A stretch of DNA of 5,581 nucleotides from Desulfobulbaceae bacterium (GCA_027067035.1 JAMOMO010000457.1:1-5581), one strand, 5' to 3'; counted from the first letter of the stretch, positions 1 to 5,528 are shown. Program-made: numbers and translations. The notes: generated by a model from the letters alone, not told the origin.

Positions 1-1259
1 GCCGTTATTATTTTTTCCACATTCTTCCGCCCTTCTCTCACGTTGATGTCCCTGCCGCCACGCCTTCTGGAAAGATAATCAGAAGCAAGATTTACCACCA
101 GCGAGCTCCCGATGGTATTGGAGCCATGAAGGCGTAATATTGTGACTGCCTCGACCGGACTCTCCATGAGGACTGTTTCTTTTTTCTGTTCCCGAGTAAC
201 ATCTGCCGTCGGTTTTGAATCAATAGCGGCAGTTAAGACTCCTTGGGAAACTGTATCCCCCCCGGTTCCCGGTGCAGTAGCCACCGTTTCTGCCATGGCC
301 ACTGGCTCAGGTGCCTTGTCACCTGCAGGAGGTGATACCTCGGACGAGAGTGCGCTGACAGTCGCAAGCATATCTGAAAACTGATTATCGGTGCTGTCTG
401 TCGCAGTAGACAGATTCCATAAAAAGCCGCCCAGAGTCCCCAACACCACGAGAAGGGCAAATCCGAGAAGCATCCCTCCCCTTCCAAAATGTTGCTGCAG
501 ATCCGAGACACCCTCAGAATGGAGAACCTGGTGTTCCAGAGGAGCGGAACAGCTCTCTTCAATCAAAAAATCAGCCATGGATTCCGTATCAGTCACCTTG
601 CTTTCATCCCTGTTTCGCCCCGCTTCCAGGAGGAGCTTTTCCAGGCTGCTGCTGACATTTCCGGGAGGGATGCGTTTGAGTTGTTTATCAACTATCCTGC
701 CGTATTCCAGTGATAACAGTGCATGAAAAGCCAGGTCACCACGAAATTCACCATATTCTGAATAAATCAGATCCCCTTTATGCAGGACCATCACTCCATC
801 AACGGCCCCTCCTTCAACCACAAAGGCTTTGGTGACCTTGTTCATGGCAAGGAGTTGAAGATAATCCGTAATGGCAATGTCGTTTACCATTCCTGTAAAA
901 CCGGTTGTGTGGACCTGAGCTGAGATAACTTCAAGTAATTTTTCCTGATTAACAGGCTTCAATATCTGGCCAATGATACGGGAGCTCTCAAAAGCATCAA
1001 GCGTCTCCTCCCACTGTTCCTGAAGCAGGATAATTTTACTATGGCGGGTGTCATCAAGGATGATTCCTTTTAACGGCGACTTTGATTCAAAAAACAACGC
1101 CTGTGAACAGAGTATCAAATCAAATTTCTCTTTATGCAGAATGCCTGCAGCCCGAAAAACGTTTTCTGCGGTCGACACTGAATATCCGCACTCAATAAGA
1201 AATGCCGCCATTGGTTGGCTGCACTCCTCGGTCTGGTCTATAATAAGTATTCTGTTCAT
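1..1259 (-). CDS. Degenerate receiver - DUF4388 (PATAN) - TM - PstS-like binding domain protein, 3' end beyond window
   Basis: The frame is open from an ATG at 1257-1259 to the left edge, giving 419 visible residues. Residues 1-115 resemble a two-component receiver: MNRILIID start, FDLIL strand at 46-50 and LKP at 100-102. The usual phospho-acceptor Asp (about residue 52) is Ser and the switch Ser/Thr (about 80) is Gln, so phosphorylation is unlikely. Residues about 120-215 match the DUF4388/PATAN pattern (GFTGMVNDIAITDYLQLLAM, then VEGGAVDGVMVLHKGDLIYSE). Residues 263-281 form one hydrophobic helix, with Arg260 before it suggesting a cytoplasmic N-terminus. A low-complexity Ala/Thr/Pro/Glu linker (about 282-370) leads to LRLHGSNTIGSSLV at 375-388, which is typical of the N-terminus of PstS-like phosphate-binding domains. 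Inferred role: a membrane protein linking a periplasmic ligand domain to a cytoplasmic regulatory module. Upstream in-frame ATGs at 1341-1346 are possible starts, but 1259 has GAGG 11 nt upstream and gives the canonical receiver start. Confidence 0.88.
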   Translation of the reverse strand, partial: MNRILIIDQTEECSQPMAAFLIECGYSVSTAENVFRAAGILHKEKFDLILCSQALFFESKSPLKGIILDDTRHSKIILLQEQWEETLDAFESSRIIGQILKPVNQEKLLEVISAQVHTTGFTGMVNDIAITDYLQLLAMNKVTKAFVVEGGAVDGVMVLHKGDLIYSEYGEFRGDLAFHALLSLEYGRIVDKQLKRIPPGNVSSSLEKLLLEAGRNRDESKVTDTESMADFLIEESCSAPLEHQVLHSEGVSDLQQHFGRGGMLLGFALLVVLGTLGGFLWNLSTATDSTDNQFSDMLATVSALSSEVSPPAGDKAPEPVAMAETVATAPGTGGDTVSQGVLTAAIDSKPTADVTREQKKETVLMESPVEAVTILRLHGSNTIGSSLVVNLASDYLSRRRGGRDINVREGRKNVEKIIT

Positions 1260-1835
1260 GACAACTTTTCCCTCTTCATATTCTGCATTCCAAGAATCCT
1301 GCCTGACTGCTTCGCCAGACCATTTGAAACTCCTCTCTTTCATCATCCCTGTGATTTCGATCTATCCAGGAACCTGATAGGCGCTATTTAGTATTCTTTT
1401 GTTAGGGGATTATTAGCTTTGAGTTAAAAATTCATGAGTGCAATGGGAAGCTTCTGCAGAAAAGCAGATTTCAGAAGACAAAGAGAAGCCCATGATCCAG
1501 AAACAGACTGAAGAGGAATCTCGGTGAGACTCCAGCATAAAGGCTTTTGACGGACCGCCTCGGGAACAGGAGTCAAGAGGGACAAATGCCAGCAGTTCAC
1601 AAGATGCTGATTGGCCGGAGTTGAGCTCTCCCTGAAGGATTTATGACGTTCCGGGAAGTTGGGCAGGAAAGGGATCCGCCTGGGTAAATCTCACTTTTGC
1701 AGGATAATCAGATTGTCCTGTGGACTGTTCCGCTATCCTGAATTCCGCCAGGCAGTGATTCACCATGAGCTGTTCGTATCAGGAAGCAGGTGCCATCAAC
1801 GTGCATAACAGTTTCAGCAGGTTTTCAGAACAGAA
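1260..1835. other. Intergenic region, no supported gene
   Basis: This 576-nt stretch separates two minus-strand genes. No frame gives a protein I recognise. A 41-codon minus-strand ORF (1641-1766) follows the methyltransferase gene but lacks a ribosome-binding site. A 15-codon minus-strand ORF at 1276-1323 does have a strong AGAGGAG site and could be a leader for the receiver/DUF4388 gene (see findings). A weak inverted repeat (TCTGC/GCAGA) lies near 1452-1470. I see no hairpin plus T-run after the methyltransferase stop and no clear sigma70 promoter for the downstream gene, so where transcription stops or restarts is not visible. Confidence 0.5.
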
Positions 1836-2627
1836 TCAGGACGATGCCAGAACAGCCTCCACTTCCAGGCGCACCATTTTCACACTCGTTCTTCCTTGTG
1901 AATCAGGAGGATGGCTTTGTGTATACTGCTCAACAATGTGGGTGAGGAAATTTTCTCTTTCATTCTCAGGGAGTCGATCAGTGTAGGGAAACCATGTGGT
2001 TCGCAGCCAGCCCTTCAGCCTCTCGCTGTTCTCATGAACCATGTTTTTAGGTATGAGTTCTATACGTTTTGCCGTGTAGCCTGCCTGCGGAAGCCATTTT
2101 TCATAGTCTTCAGCTCTGCAGAAATTATAGGGGAAAACAAAGGAGCTGAAATATTGTTTCCATTTGCTGTCCTGCGTTGCACGGCTAACTGTTTTCAAAA
2201 TATCTGCCGCATTTCCATACCCCCCCATCTGAAAGACTATTTTCGATCTGCCATGGAGACTGGATCGCAGTTGCACAAGGACGTTTTTGTGATCTTTAAC
2301 CCAGTGAAGAACCGCATTGGAAAAAACAAGATCAAACCTGCCGTCAACAGACAGGCTGCTGACATCAGCCAATTGAAATGACAGATTCTCCCGCTCAAAC
2401 CGGCTTTTTGCAAGGTCAATCATATCTTTTGATCTGTCGATACCCAGCACATAGCCATCCTTCAACCTTGCGGCTATTGCCGCTGTTATCTTCCCGTCAC
2501 CACAGCCAATATCCAGAAGACGCTCATCTCCCTTCAAGGCTAATTTTTCTATTAATTCATTTGCCCATGATTCCTGGGCAGATGAGTTGTTTGCATAATC
2601 TTCAGCATTCCACTTGTTCGTTTCCAC
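1836..2627 (-). CDS. Class I SAM-dependent methyltransferase, trans-aconitate methyltransferase-like
   Basis: This 263-residue protein, numbered from GTG 2625-2627, has a Rossmann-type SAM-binding fold. Motif I LLDIGCGDG is at 37-45, motif II GIDRS with acidic Asp64 at 62-66, ADVSSL at 87-92 and FDLVFSNAVLHWV at 98-110. The N-terminal TNKWNAEDYANNSSAQ and the C-terminal VKMVRLEVEAV are typical of trans-aconitate 2-methyltransferase (Tam)-like proteins, and the length is close to that family (about 250). The substrate cannot be read from sequence, and many relatives annotated as Tam have unknown substrates. The GTG start is chosen because GAGGGG lies 5 nt upstream and homologous sequence begins there. 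A TTG at 2672 would add 15 residues (AGSGSANRKLRG...) that look like translated spacer. It lies 60 nt downstream of the trmO-like gene, probably in the same transcript. Confidence 0.93.
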   Translation of the reverse strand: METNKWNAEDYANNSSAQESWANELIEKLALKGDERLLDIGCGDGKITAAIAARLKDGYVLGIDRSKDMIDLAKSRFERENLSFQLADVSSLSVDGRFDLVFSNAVLHWVKDHKNVLVQLRSSLHGRSKIVFQMGGYGNAADILKTVSRATQDSKWKQYFSSFVFPYNFCRAEDYEKWLPQAGYTAKRIELIPKNMVHENSERLKGWLRTTWFPYTDRLPENERENFLTHIVEQYTQSHPPDSQGRTSVKMVRLEVEAVLASS

Positions 2628-2632
2628 ACGCA

Positions 2633-2638
2633 CCCCTC
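2633..2638 (-). promoter_or_regulatory. Ribosome-binding site deciding the GTG start of the methyltransferase
   Basis: GAGGGG on the minus strand lies 5 nt before GTG 2627. No comparable site precedes the upstream TTG at 2672, so this favours the shorter protein. Confidence 0.6.
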
Positions 2639-2687
2639 GCAATTTCCGGTTTGCTGACCCTGACCCCGCCAACCCTGTTCTCAGTTG

Positions 2688-3161
2688 TTATTCCCGGCCC
2701 GGCGGCTTTGAAGTTACATTTTTATGTTCCACCCAGCCATTACTGGCACCCTTCCGGAAATCGAATCTGGGAACATAGGGTTTTATATCAATAAGAGGCG
2801 TATTGTCCAACACATCTATCTCGCTGACCTCCAGGATATTTTTATTTCTTTTTTCAAGTTTGACTATTGAGATTCCAATACCATTTGGTCTGCAGGGATG
2901 ACGGGATGCAAAAACACCATGCGGGGAATCATCGAGAAATGTCGGTCGGGACAGCTGGATCGCTCCTGCCTGATCAAAAATATAGAACACCATGAGATGT
3001 GAGAACGATTCAATTGTTTCCAGCCCCTCCTCATACTCCTCGAACAATTCTATTTTCCCTCTCTCCTCCGGTCTCAACGCTCCCTGAATGGGACACTGCT
3101 CTTTTATCTTAAAGGGGCTGTGAATTATCCCGATCTGCTCTATTTCAAATGTGTTTTTCAT
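2688..3161 (-). CDS. trmO: TrmO/TsaA-family tRNA methyltransferase (t6A37 N6-methyltransferase), short form
   Basis: This 157-residue protein shows the TsaA/TrmO fold signatures: FSHLMVFYIFD at 53-63, GVFASRHPCRPNGIGISIV at 82-100 (family pattern GVFATRSPxRPNPIGLSVV) and EIDVLDNTPLIDIKPYVP at 114-131. In E. coli, TrmO uses SAM to methylate N6 of threonylcarbamoyladenosine at position 37 of threonine tRNAs, tuning decoding. This protein lacks the extra C-terminal domain of the longer (about 235-residue) enzyme, so it is the single-domain form and its exact tRNA target is inferred. The Pro of the usual RPNP is Gly here (RPNG). The ATG at 3159-3161 is preceded by AGAGG with a 5-nt spacer. The alternative ATG at 3206 has no ribosome-binding site and adds an unconserved MAKRACCPDD segment. 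The gene lies between the lipase and methyltransferase genes, same strand, with gaps of about 60 nt. Confidence 0.9.
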   Translation of the reverse strand: MKNTFEIEQIGIIHSPFKIKEQCPIQGALRPEERGKIELFEEYEEGLETIESFSHLMVFYIFDQAGAIQLSRPTFLDDSPHGVFASRHPCRPNGIGISIVKLEKRNKNILEVSEIDVLDNTPLIDIKPYVPRFDFRKGASNGWVEHKNVTSKPPGRE

Positions 3162-3218
3162 TATTTCCTCTTCTAAATCATCCGGACAGCACGCCCTCTT
3201 TGCCATAAAAGCAGCTAT

Positions 3219-4178
3219 CTACTGAGTATTTTGTTCTTTGTACGTTGCATATAATCCACAAGCCAGTTTTCTCATTGAGTGCTCCTTGATTGGATTGCCA
3301 TGGCTGAAATTATAGCCCACTTCAATAATTTTTGGATTCTCGCTTGTTAATGGACTGATATTCCGCATGAACCCACGAAGGTAACCGAGGATTTCTCCTT
3401 TTTCATATATGCGGTAAATAGTTATTCCATCACTGTTAATCTTTCTTTTTTCACTTGCCACACTAAAGTAACCAGTCACTGAAGATGGAGAGAATGCATA
3501 TATCTCATTTATTTTATCTGATGAATATCCGGCTTGTTGTGCCAACCCGCCTCCAAGGGAATGTCCTGTTGTCACAATTCGGACCTCACCATATTCGTTG
3601 ATTATTTTTTCAACTATTGCCGGAATAATATCTCTTGCCTGGTCATACTGGTCGTATATAAACGGATTCAACCGTGTCACCCACCTGAAGTTGGAATACC
3701 AGTCCCCAAGCTCCTTGAAATCAGTACCCCTAAAGACGATGGCAACTATCATTTCTGATTCGGAAATTTTCTTCTTCCATGTTTCTATTTTAATACCACC
3801 GGACATTCCAAAAAGATACCATTTGTCAGGTTTTTCAGGATGGTGTGATTCAATGAATTCCCATCCTTCCGGATCAGGGAGCGTTTTATCCGTAACACTG
3901 CAGCCTTCCGCCATATCCTTTGCTGCCGGTATATTATCCTGATAGATATTTTCACTCAAAATTGCCATCTCATGAGTAATCTGAAACAAATCGGGTGAAA
4001 TTATATTTTCCGGTAACTGTATGGCAGACACATATTCACCTTTCTGAGAATCCAGTACTATTGCAACATCTTTTGATTGATGAATTGATGTGCATGCAGT
4101 GATATTTAATAACAATATTAAAAACATAAACCGTACATAAACCATTTTACTTATCCCTGTTTTCTGTGACTTATACAA
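3219..4178 (-). CDS. Class 3 (Mbeclin-unrelated, alpha/beta-hydrolase) lipase-family lipoprotein
   Basis: This 319-residue protein is a predicted secreted lipid-anchored hydrolase. A signal peptide with hydrophobic core FMFLILLL ends in lipobox ITAC, so the mature protein would start at Cys29 (numbering from TTG 4178). IVFRGTD (147-153) matches the oxyanion-side strand of class 3 lipases, and GHSLGG (205-210) carries the nucleophile Ser207. The late KEHSM segment places a likely catalytic His at 300. The catalytic acid is not obvious; an Asp or Glu in 250-262 is the candidate. The family cleaves ester bonds of lipids, but the substrate is unknown here. Start choice is uncertain: TTG 4178 has GGAG 5 nt upstream, while ATG 4145 has only AGGG 9 nt upstream and leaves a short n-region (MVYVR). 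It is the first gene of the apparent three-gene transcript. No Asp at +2 of the mature protein (C-T-S), so outer-membrane sorting is plausible. Confidence 0.88.
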   Translation of the reverse strand: MYKSQKTGISKMVYVRFMFLILLLNITACTSIHQSKDVAIVLDSQKGEYVSAIQLPENIISPDLFQITHEMAILSENIYQDNIPAAKDMAEGCSVTDKTLPDPEGWEFIESHHPEKPDKWYLFGMSGGIKIETWKKKISESEMIVAIVFRGTDFKELGDWYSNFRWVTRLNPFIYDQYDQARDIIPAIVEKIINEYGEVRIVTTGHSLGGGLAQQAGYSSDKINEIYAFSPSSVTGYFSVASEKRKINSDGITIYRIYEKGEILGYLRGFMRNISPLTSENPKIIEVGYNFSHGNPIKEHSMRKLACGLYATYKEQNTQ

Positions 4179-4208
4179 TATCTCTCCATATTACGGGGCC
4201 GGAAACAT

Positions 4209-4255
4209 CCCTTTGTCCCTGACAACGGGTATCGCCTCCGGGAGCTTCCCGAGGC
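4209..4255. repeat. Two tandem hairpins upstream of the lipase gene
   Basis: The first inverted repeat pairs CCC-T-TTGTC (4209-4217) with GACAA-C-GGG (4221-4229), with a 3-nt loop and one mismatch. The second pairs GCCTCCGGGA (4234-4243) with TCCCGAGGC (4247-4255), with one bulged C and a loop of about 3 nt. Neither is followed by a T-run on either strand, so they are not simple intrinsic terminators. On the lipase transcript they would lie about 30-75 nt ahead of the start codon. They may be leader structure or a processed intergenic element; this is inference. Confidence 0.5.
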
Positions 4256-4600
4256 CCAACTGTTCAGCTCTCGCTGCAAATCAAATCTTATCAGAATGAC
4301 AGAAATTATGACTGCAGCAGCTAAGCACAGCCACAATCCAACCATTGAAACAGAGAGCAGGAACTGAGAGGGAGCTGAGTATTACAAATCGGATCGCTCC
4401 CTGTAACTGCTGCTCGCATTTTTTAAGCAGCAATAACTTGACCGGTGGGGAATGAAGGACTGCAATGGAGAATGGATGACCCCGCCTGGCAGCGGCAAAG
4501 ACACTGGAACAGCCACGGTATACCAAGCGCTGTTTTTAACAGAAGAGACTATATTCTGACAGGATGCCTCCGCAAACTGTTCAGCTCAATAGTTTTTTCA

Positions 4601-4634
4601 GCTGCACCGGACCACAAAGCATGGCCGATGCAGC
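4601..4634. repeat. Strong hairpin just after the lysine-rich gene
   Basis: GCTGCACCGG (4601-4610) pairs with CCGATGCAGC (4625-4634) over 10 bp with one G-T wobble (on the minus-strand RNA). The stem extends by CCA (4612-4614) with TGG (4622-4624) across one bulged base, leaving a 7-nt loop. An outer repeat AATAGT (4588-4593)/ACTATT (4644-4649) includes the stop codon of the lysine-rich gene. In the direction of that gene the hairpin is followed by TGAAAAAACT rather than a T-run, so it looks like a 3' stabilising or processing structure rather than a classical terminator. Confidence 0.6.
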
Positions 4635-4644
4635 CTCAGGATGA

Positions 4645-4818
4645 CTATTTTTTCTTTTTGGATTTTTTCTTGTCTTTCTTCTTCTCTTTTTTCTTATCTT
4701 TCTTCTTACATTTTTTACTCTTTTTTACTTCTTTGGACTTACATACTTTTTTCTTGCAGACTTTTTTCTTGTCTTTCTTTTTCTCTTTTTCCTTTTTCTT
4801 ATCTTTCTTTTTCGACAT
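4645..4818 (-). CDS. 57-residue lysine-rich, three-cysteine protein of unknown function
   Basis: The ATG at 4816-4818 is preceded by GGGAGG with a 5-nt spacer to the start, and the frame ends at TAG 4645-4647. The product has 38 Lys in 57 residues (67 percent). The other residues are Asp/Glu, Ser, Val, three Cys (21, 26, 37) and the initiator Met. It contains no Ala, Pro, Gly, Arg or aromatic residue. The N-terminal block SKKKDKKKEKEKKKDKKK (2-19) and the C-terminal block CKKKDKKKEKKKDKKK (37-52) are near copies differing by a two-residue indel. The middle, VCKKKVCKSKEVKKSKKC (20-37), carries the cysteines. It has no membrane segment or signal peptide. The very basic composition suggests binding to nucleic acid, phospholipid or another polyanion. 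It lacks the Ala/Pro/Lys pattern of bacterial histone H1-like tails. It is divergent from the HTH gene at 5022. The strong ribosome-binding site and acidic residues recurring at regular intervals argue against a chance A-rich frame. Function unknown. Confidence 0.72.
   Translation of the reverse strand: MSKKKDKKKEKEKKKDKKKVCKKKVCKSKEVKKSKKCKKKDKKKEKKKDKKKSKKKK
4663..4815 (-). repeat. Internal duplication in the lysine-rich gene
   Basis: Plus-strand 4762-4815 and 4663-4710 align closely. Both contain TTTTTTCTTGTCTTTCTT followed by TTCTCTTTTT and CTTATCTTTCTT, with a 6-base insertion in the 4762-4815 copy. The indel keeps the reading frame and adds two residues (Lys/Glu) to the N-terminal block. 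This indicates growth of the gene by in-frame duplication or slippage. Confidence 0.7.
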
Positions 4819-4823
4819 ATTGT

Positions 4824-4828
4824 CCTCC
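4824..4828 (-). promoter_or_regulatory. Ribosome-binding site of the lysine-rich gene
   Basis: GGAGG on the minus strand lies 5 nt before ATG 4818. It is the strongest translation signal in the window and the main reason to accept this low-complexity gene as real. Confidence 0.7.
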
Positions 4829-4881
4829 CGAACTCAGTTGAATTTGAATATAAGCTTTCAGCAAACCTTTTCTTACCAAAA

Positions 4882-4918
4882 GCTATATTATATGCTATAC
4901 AGCTATACAATGACGTCA
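4882..4918. promoter_or_regulatory. Candidate operator in the divergent intergenic region
   Basis: GCTATA occurs three times (4882-4887, 4894-4899, 4902-4907) and is followed directly by the perfect 8-bp palindrome TGACGTCA (4911-4918). The repeats overlap the presumed promoter of the lysine-rich gene. The neighbouring HTH protein is the obvious candidate to bind here; that is inference from position only. Confidence 0.4.
4887..4892 (-). promoter_or_regulatory. -10 element for the lysine-rich gene
   Basis: The minus strand reads TATAAT at 4892-4887, a consensus sigma70 -10 box about 70 nt ahead of the start codon. No good -35 lies 16-18 nt upstream. A consensus TTGACA is present at 4928-4923 but 30 nt away; at 15 nt it faces TATAGC (4907-4902), which could be an alternative -10. 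Poor -35 spacing would fit an activator-dependent or regulated promoter. Confidence 0.4.
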
Positions 4919-5001
4919 CCGTTGTCAAGTAACTTTGTGAATATCGTTCCATTATTGGCTTCAAGCTGCATTATTATCCGACCGGAACAGAACAATCATA
5001 T

Positions 5002-5006
5002 GGAGG
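5002..5006 (+). promoter_or_regulatory. Distant ribosome-binding site ahead of the HTH gene
   Basis: GGAGG is the only Shine-Dalgarno-like sequence before ATG 5022, but the 15-nt spacer is longer than usual. No in-frame ATG, GTG or TTG lies nearer to it, so the start at 5022 stands with reduced certainty about initiation strength. Confidence 0.4.
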
Positions 5007-5021
5007 TGTACTTCAGCGGCC

Positions 5022-5279
5022 ATGACCTTTATTGAATTTAAAAAGCATCTCCTTGATATTGAAATGACCTTACCCGGATTCTGCAACCTCATTAAGGTGA
5101 GTGATAAAAATATCCAGTCATACAAGAAAAAGGGGCATGTCCCCAACGCCATTGCCGCCGTAATCACCTGTTTTGTCGCACTGCACGAAAACAATGTTGA
5201 TTTCAAGAATCTTATTGAAGACTTAAAGCTCAAAAAGAAAACCAAAAAAGGAGGCTTCTCCAAAAAGAATCTAAAGTGA
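5022..5279 (+). CDS. Small XRE-like helix-turn-helix protein with lysine-rich tail
   Basis: The product has 85 residues. The segment MTFIEFKKHLLDIEMTLPGF begins a helical N-terminus. The stretch TLPGFCNLIKVSDKNIQSYK (16-35) reads as a helix-turn-helix of the lambda-repressor/XRE type: helix, VS turn, then a recognition helix DKNIQSYKKKG. A further helical region follows (VPNAIAAVITCFVALHE, 40-56). The last 17 residues hold nine lysines (LKLKKKTKKGGFSKKNLK region) and are probably a disordered DNA- or RNA-contacting tail. Likely role: a DNA-binding regulator, possibly autoregulatory and controlling the divergent lysine-rich gene 203 nt away; this is inferred from arrangement. The start is supported by domain completeness, although its ribosome-binding site is 15 nt upstream. 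There is no terminator-like hairpin immediately after the stop. A phage-derived origin is possible but nothing else phage-like is nearby. Confidence 0.82.
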   Translation: MTFIEFKKHLLDIEMTLPGFCNLIKVSDKNIQSYKKKGHVPNAIAAVITCFVALHENNVDFKNLIEDLKLKKKTKKGGFSKKNLK

Positions 5280-5328
5280 TTCCAACACGATAAACAGCAG
5301 CACCATCACTTCTCCCTTCAATCTTTCC

Positions 5329-5358
5329 TTGCATTTCTCCGGTTACAAATCGTATAAT
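5329..5358 (+). promoter_or_regulatory. Candidate sigma70 promoter for the right-end gene
   Basis: TTGCAT (5329-5334) and a consensus TATAAT (5353-5358) are separated by 18 nt. Transcription would start near 5365 and leave a leader of about 165 nt before ATG 5529. The -35 matches the consensus in only three of six positions. Confidence 0.45.
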
Positions 5359-5488
5359 GATCCAACATCAAACCTCACAAGAAGTCTGAAACATCCTGTC
5401 CATGCTCGCTGAATATGATTTTGTTCTGTACAGCCGGGTACCTGACCATGGTTGAGACCAGTCGGAATACAACTCTCTTCACAGATAA

Positions 5489-5510
5489 CACCAGGTAACC
5501 CTTACAGGTG
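5489..5510 (+). repeat. Leader hairpin before the right-end gene
   Basis: CACC-AG-GTAA (5489-5498) can pair with TTAC-A-GGTG (5502-5510) around a CCC loop, with a small internal loop. It ends 18 nt before ATG 5529 and, with a weak ribosome-binding site, could influence translation. Confidence 0.35.
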
Positions 5511-5528
5511 AAACCACCGAGAACCATT

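Larger units (their letters stand above)
4179..4644. other. Non-coding region with inverted repeats, between the lysine-rich gene and the lipase gene
   Basis: No frame on either strand gives a recognisable protein. A minus-strand ORF at 4151-4345 starts with a hydrophobic stretch (MVGLWLCLAAAVIISVILI) but has no ribosome-binding site, overlaps the lipase start and its second half is read through hairpin DNA. A plus-strand 35-codon ORF at 4452-4559 has no properly spaced ribosome-binding site. The 13-base sequence AACTGTTCAGCTC occurs twice, at 4258-4270 and 4575-4587. Hairpins at both ends are listed separately. Confidence 0.5.

Noticed and set aside
1641..1766. 41-codon minus-strand ORF directly after the methyltransferase gene
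   Set aside because: No ribosome-binding site and no recognisable features; retained only as a note in the intergenic entry.
1911..2381. 156-codon plus-strand frame
   Set aside because: Antisense to the well-supported methyltransferase gene; composition and lack of motifs mark it as a shadow.
4151..4345. Possible small membrane protein (MVGLWLCLAAAVIISVILI start)
   Set aside because: No ribosome-binding site, second half is hairpin DNA with Arg/Ser-rich translation, and it overlaps the lipase start.
4452..4559. 35-codon plus-strand ORF with protein-like composition (GEWMTPPGSGKDTGT)
   Set aside because: GGGG lies only one base from the ATG, no homology is recognised and it is isolated on the opposite strand from the transcript around it.
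4258..4587. Direct repeat AACTGTTCAGCTC (13 bp) 317 bp apart, as possible attachment or insertion boundaries
   Set aside because: A 13-bp match is not far from chance in a window this size, and nothing between the copies resembles a mobile element.
4601..4660. Plus-strand intrinsic terminator (hairpin then T-run)
   Set aside because: The T-run starts about 13 nt after the stem, belongs to the antisense of the lysine codons, and there is no plus-strand gene upstream to terminate.
4725..4964. Minus-strand 79-codon frame ending in Lys/Arg-rich sequence
   Set aside because: It runs out of frame through the A-rich tract and its upstream half crosses the promoter region; the 57-codon frame has the ribosome-binding site and the ordered KKKD/E blocks.
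4445..5035. Plus-strand 196-codon frame full of Phe/Leu/Ser
   Set aside because: It is the antisense of the lysine-rich gene (poly-T tract read as Phe/Leu/Ser), has no properly spaced ribosome-binding site and overlaps the divergent promoter and the HTH start.
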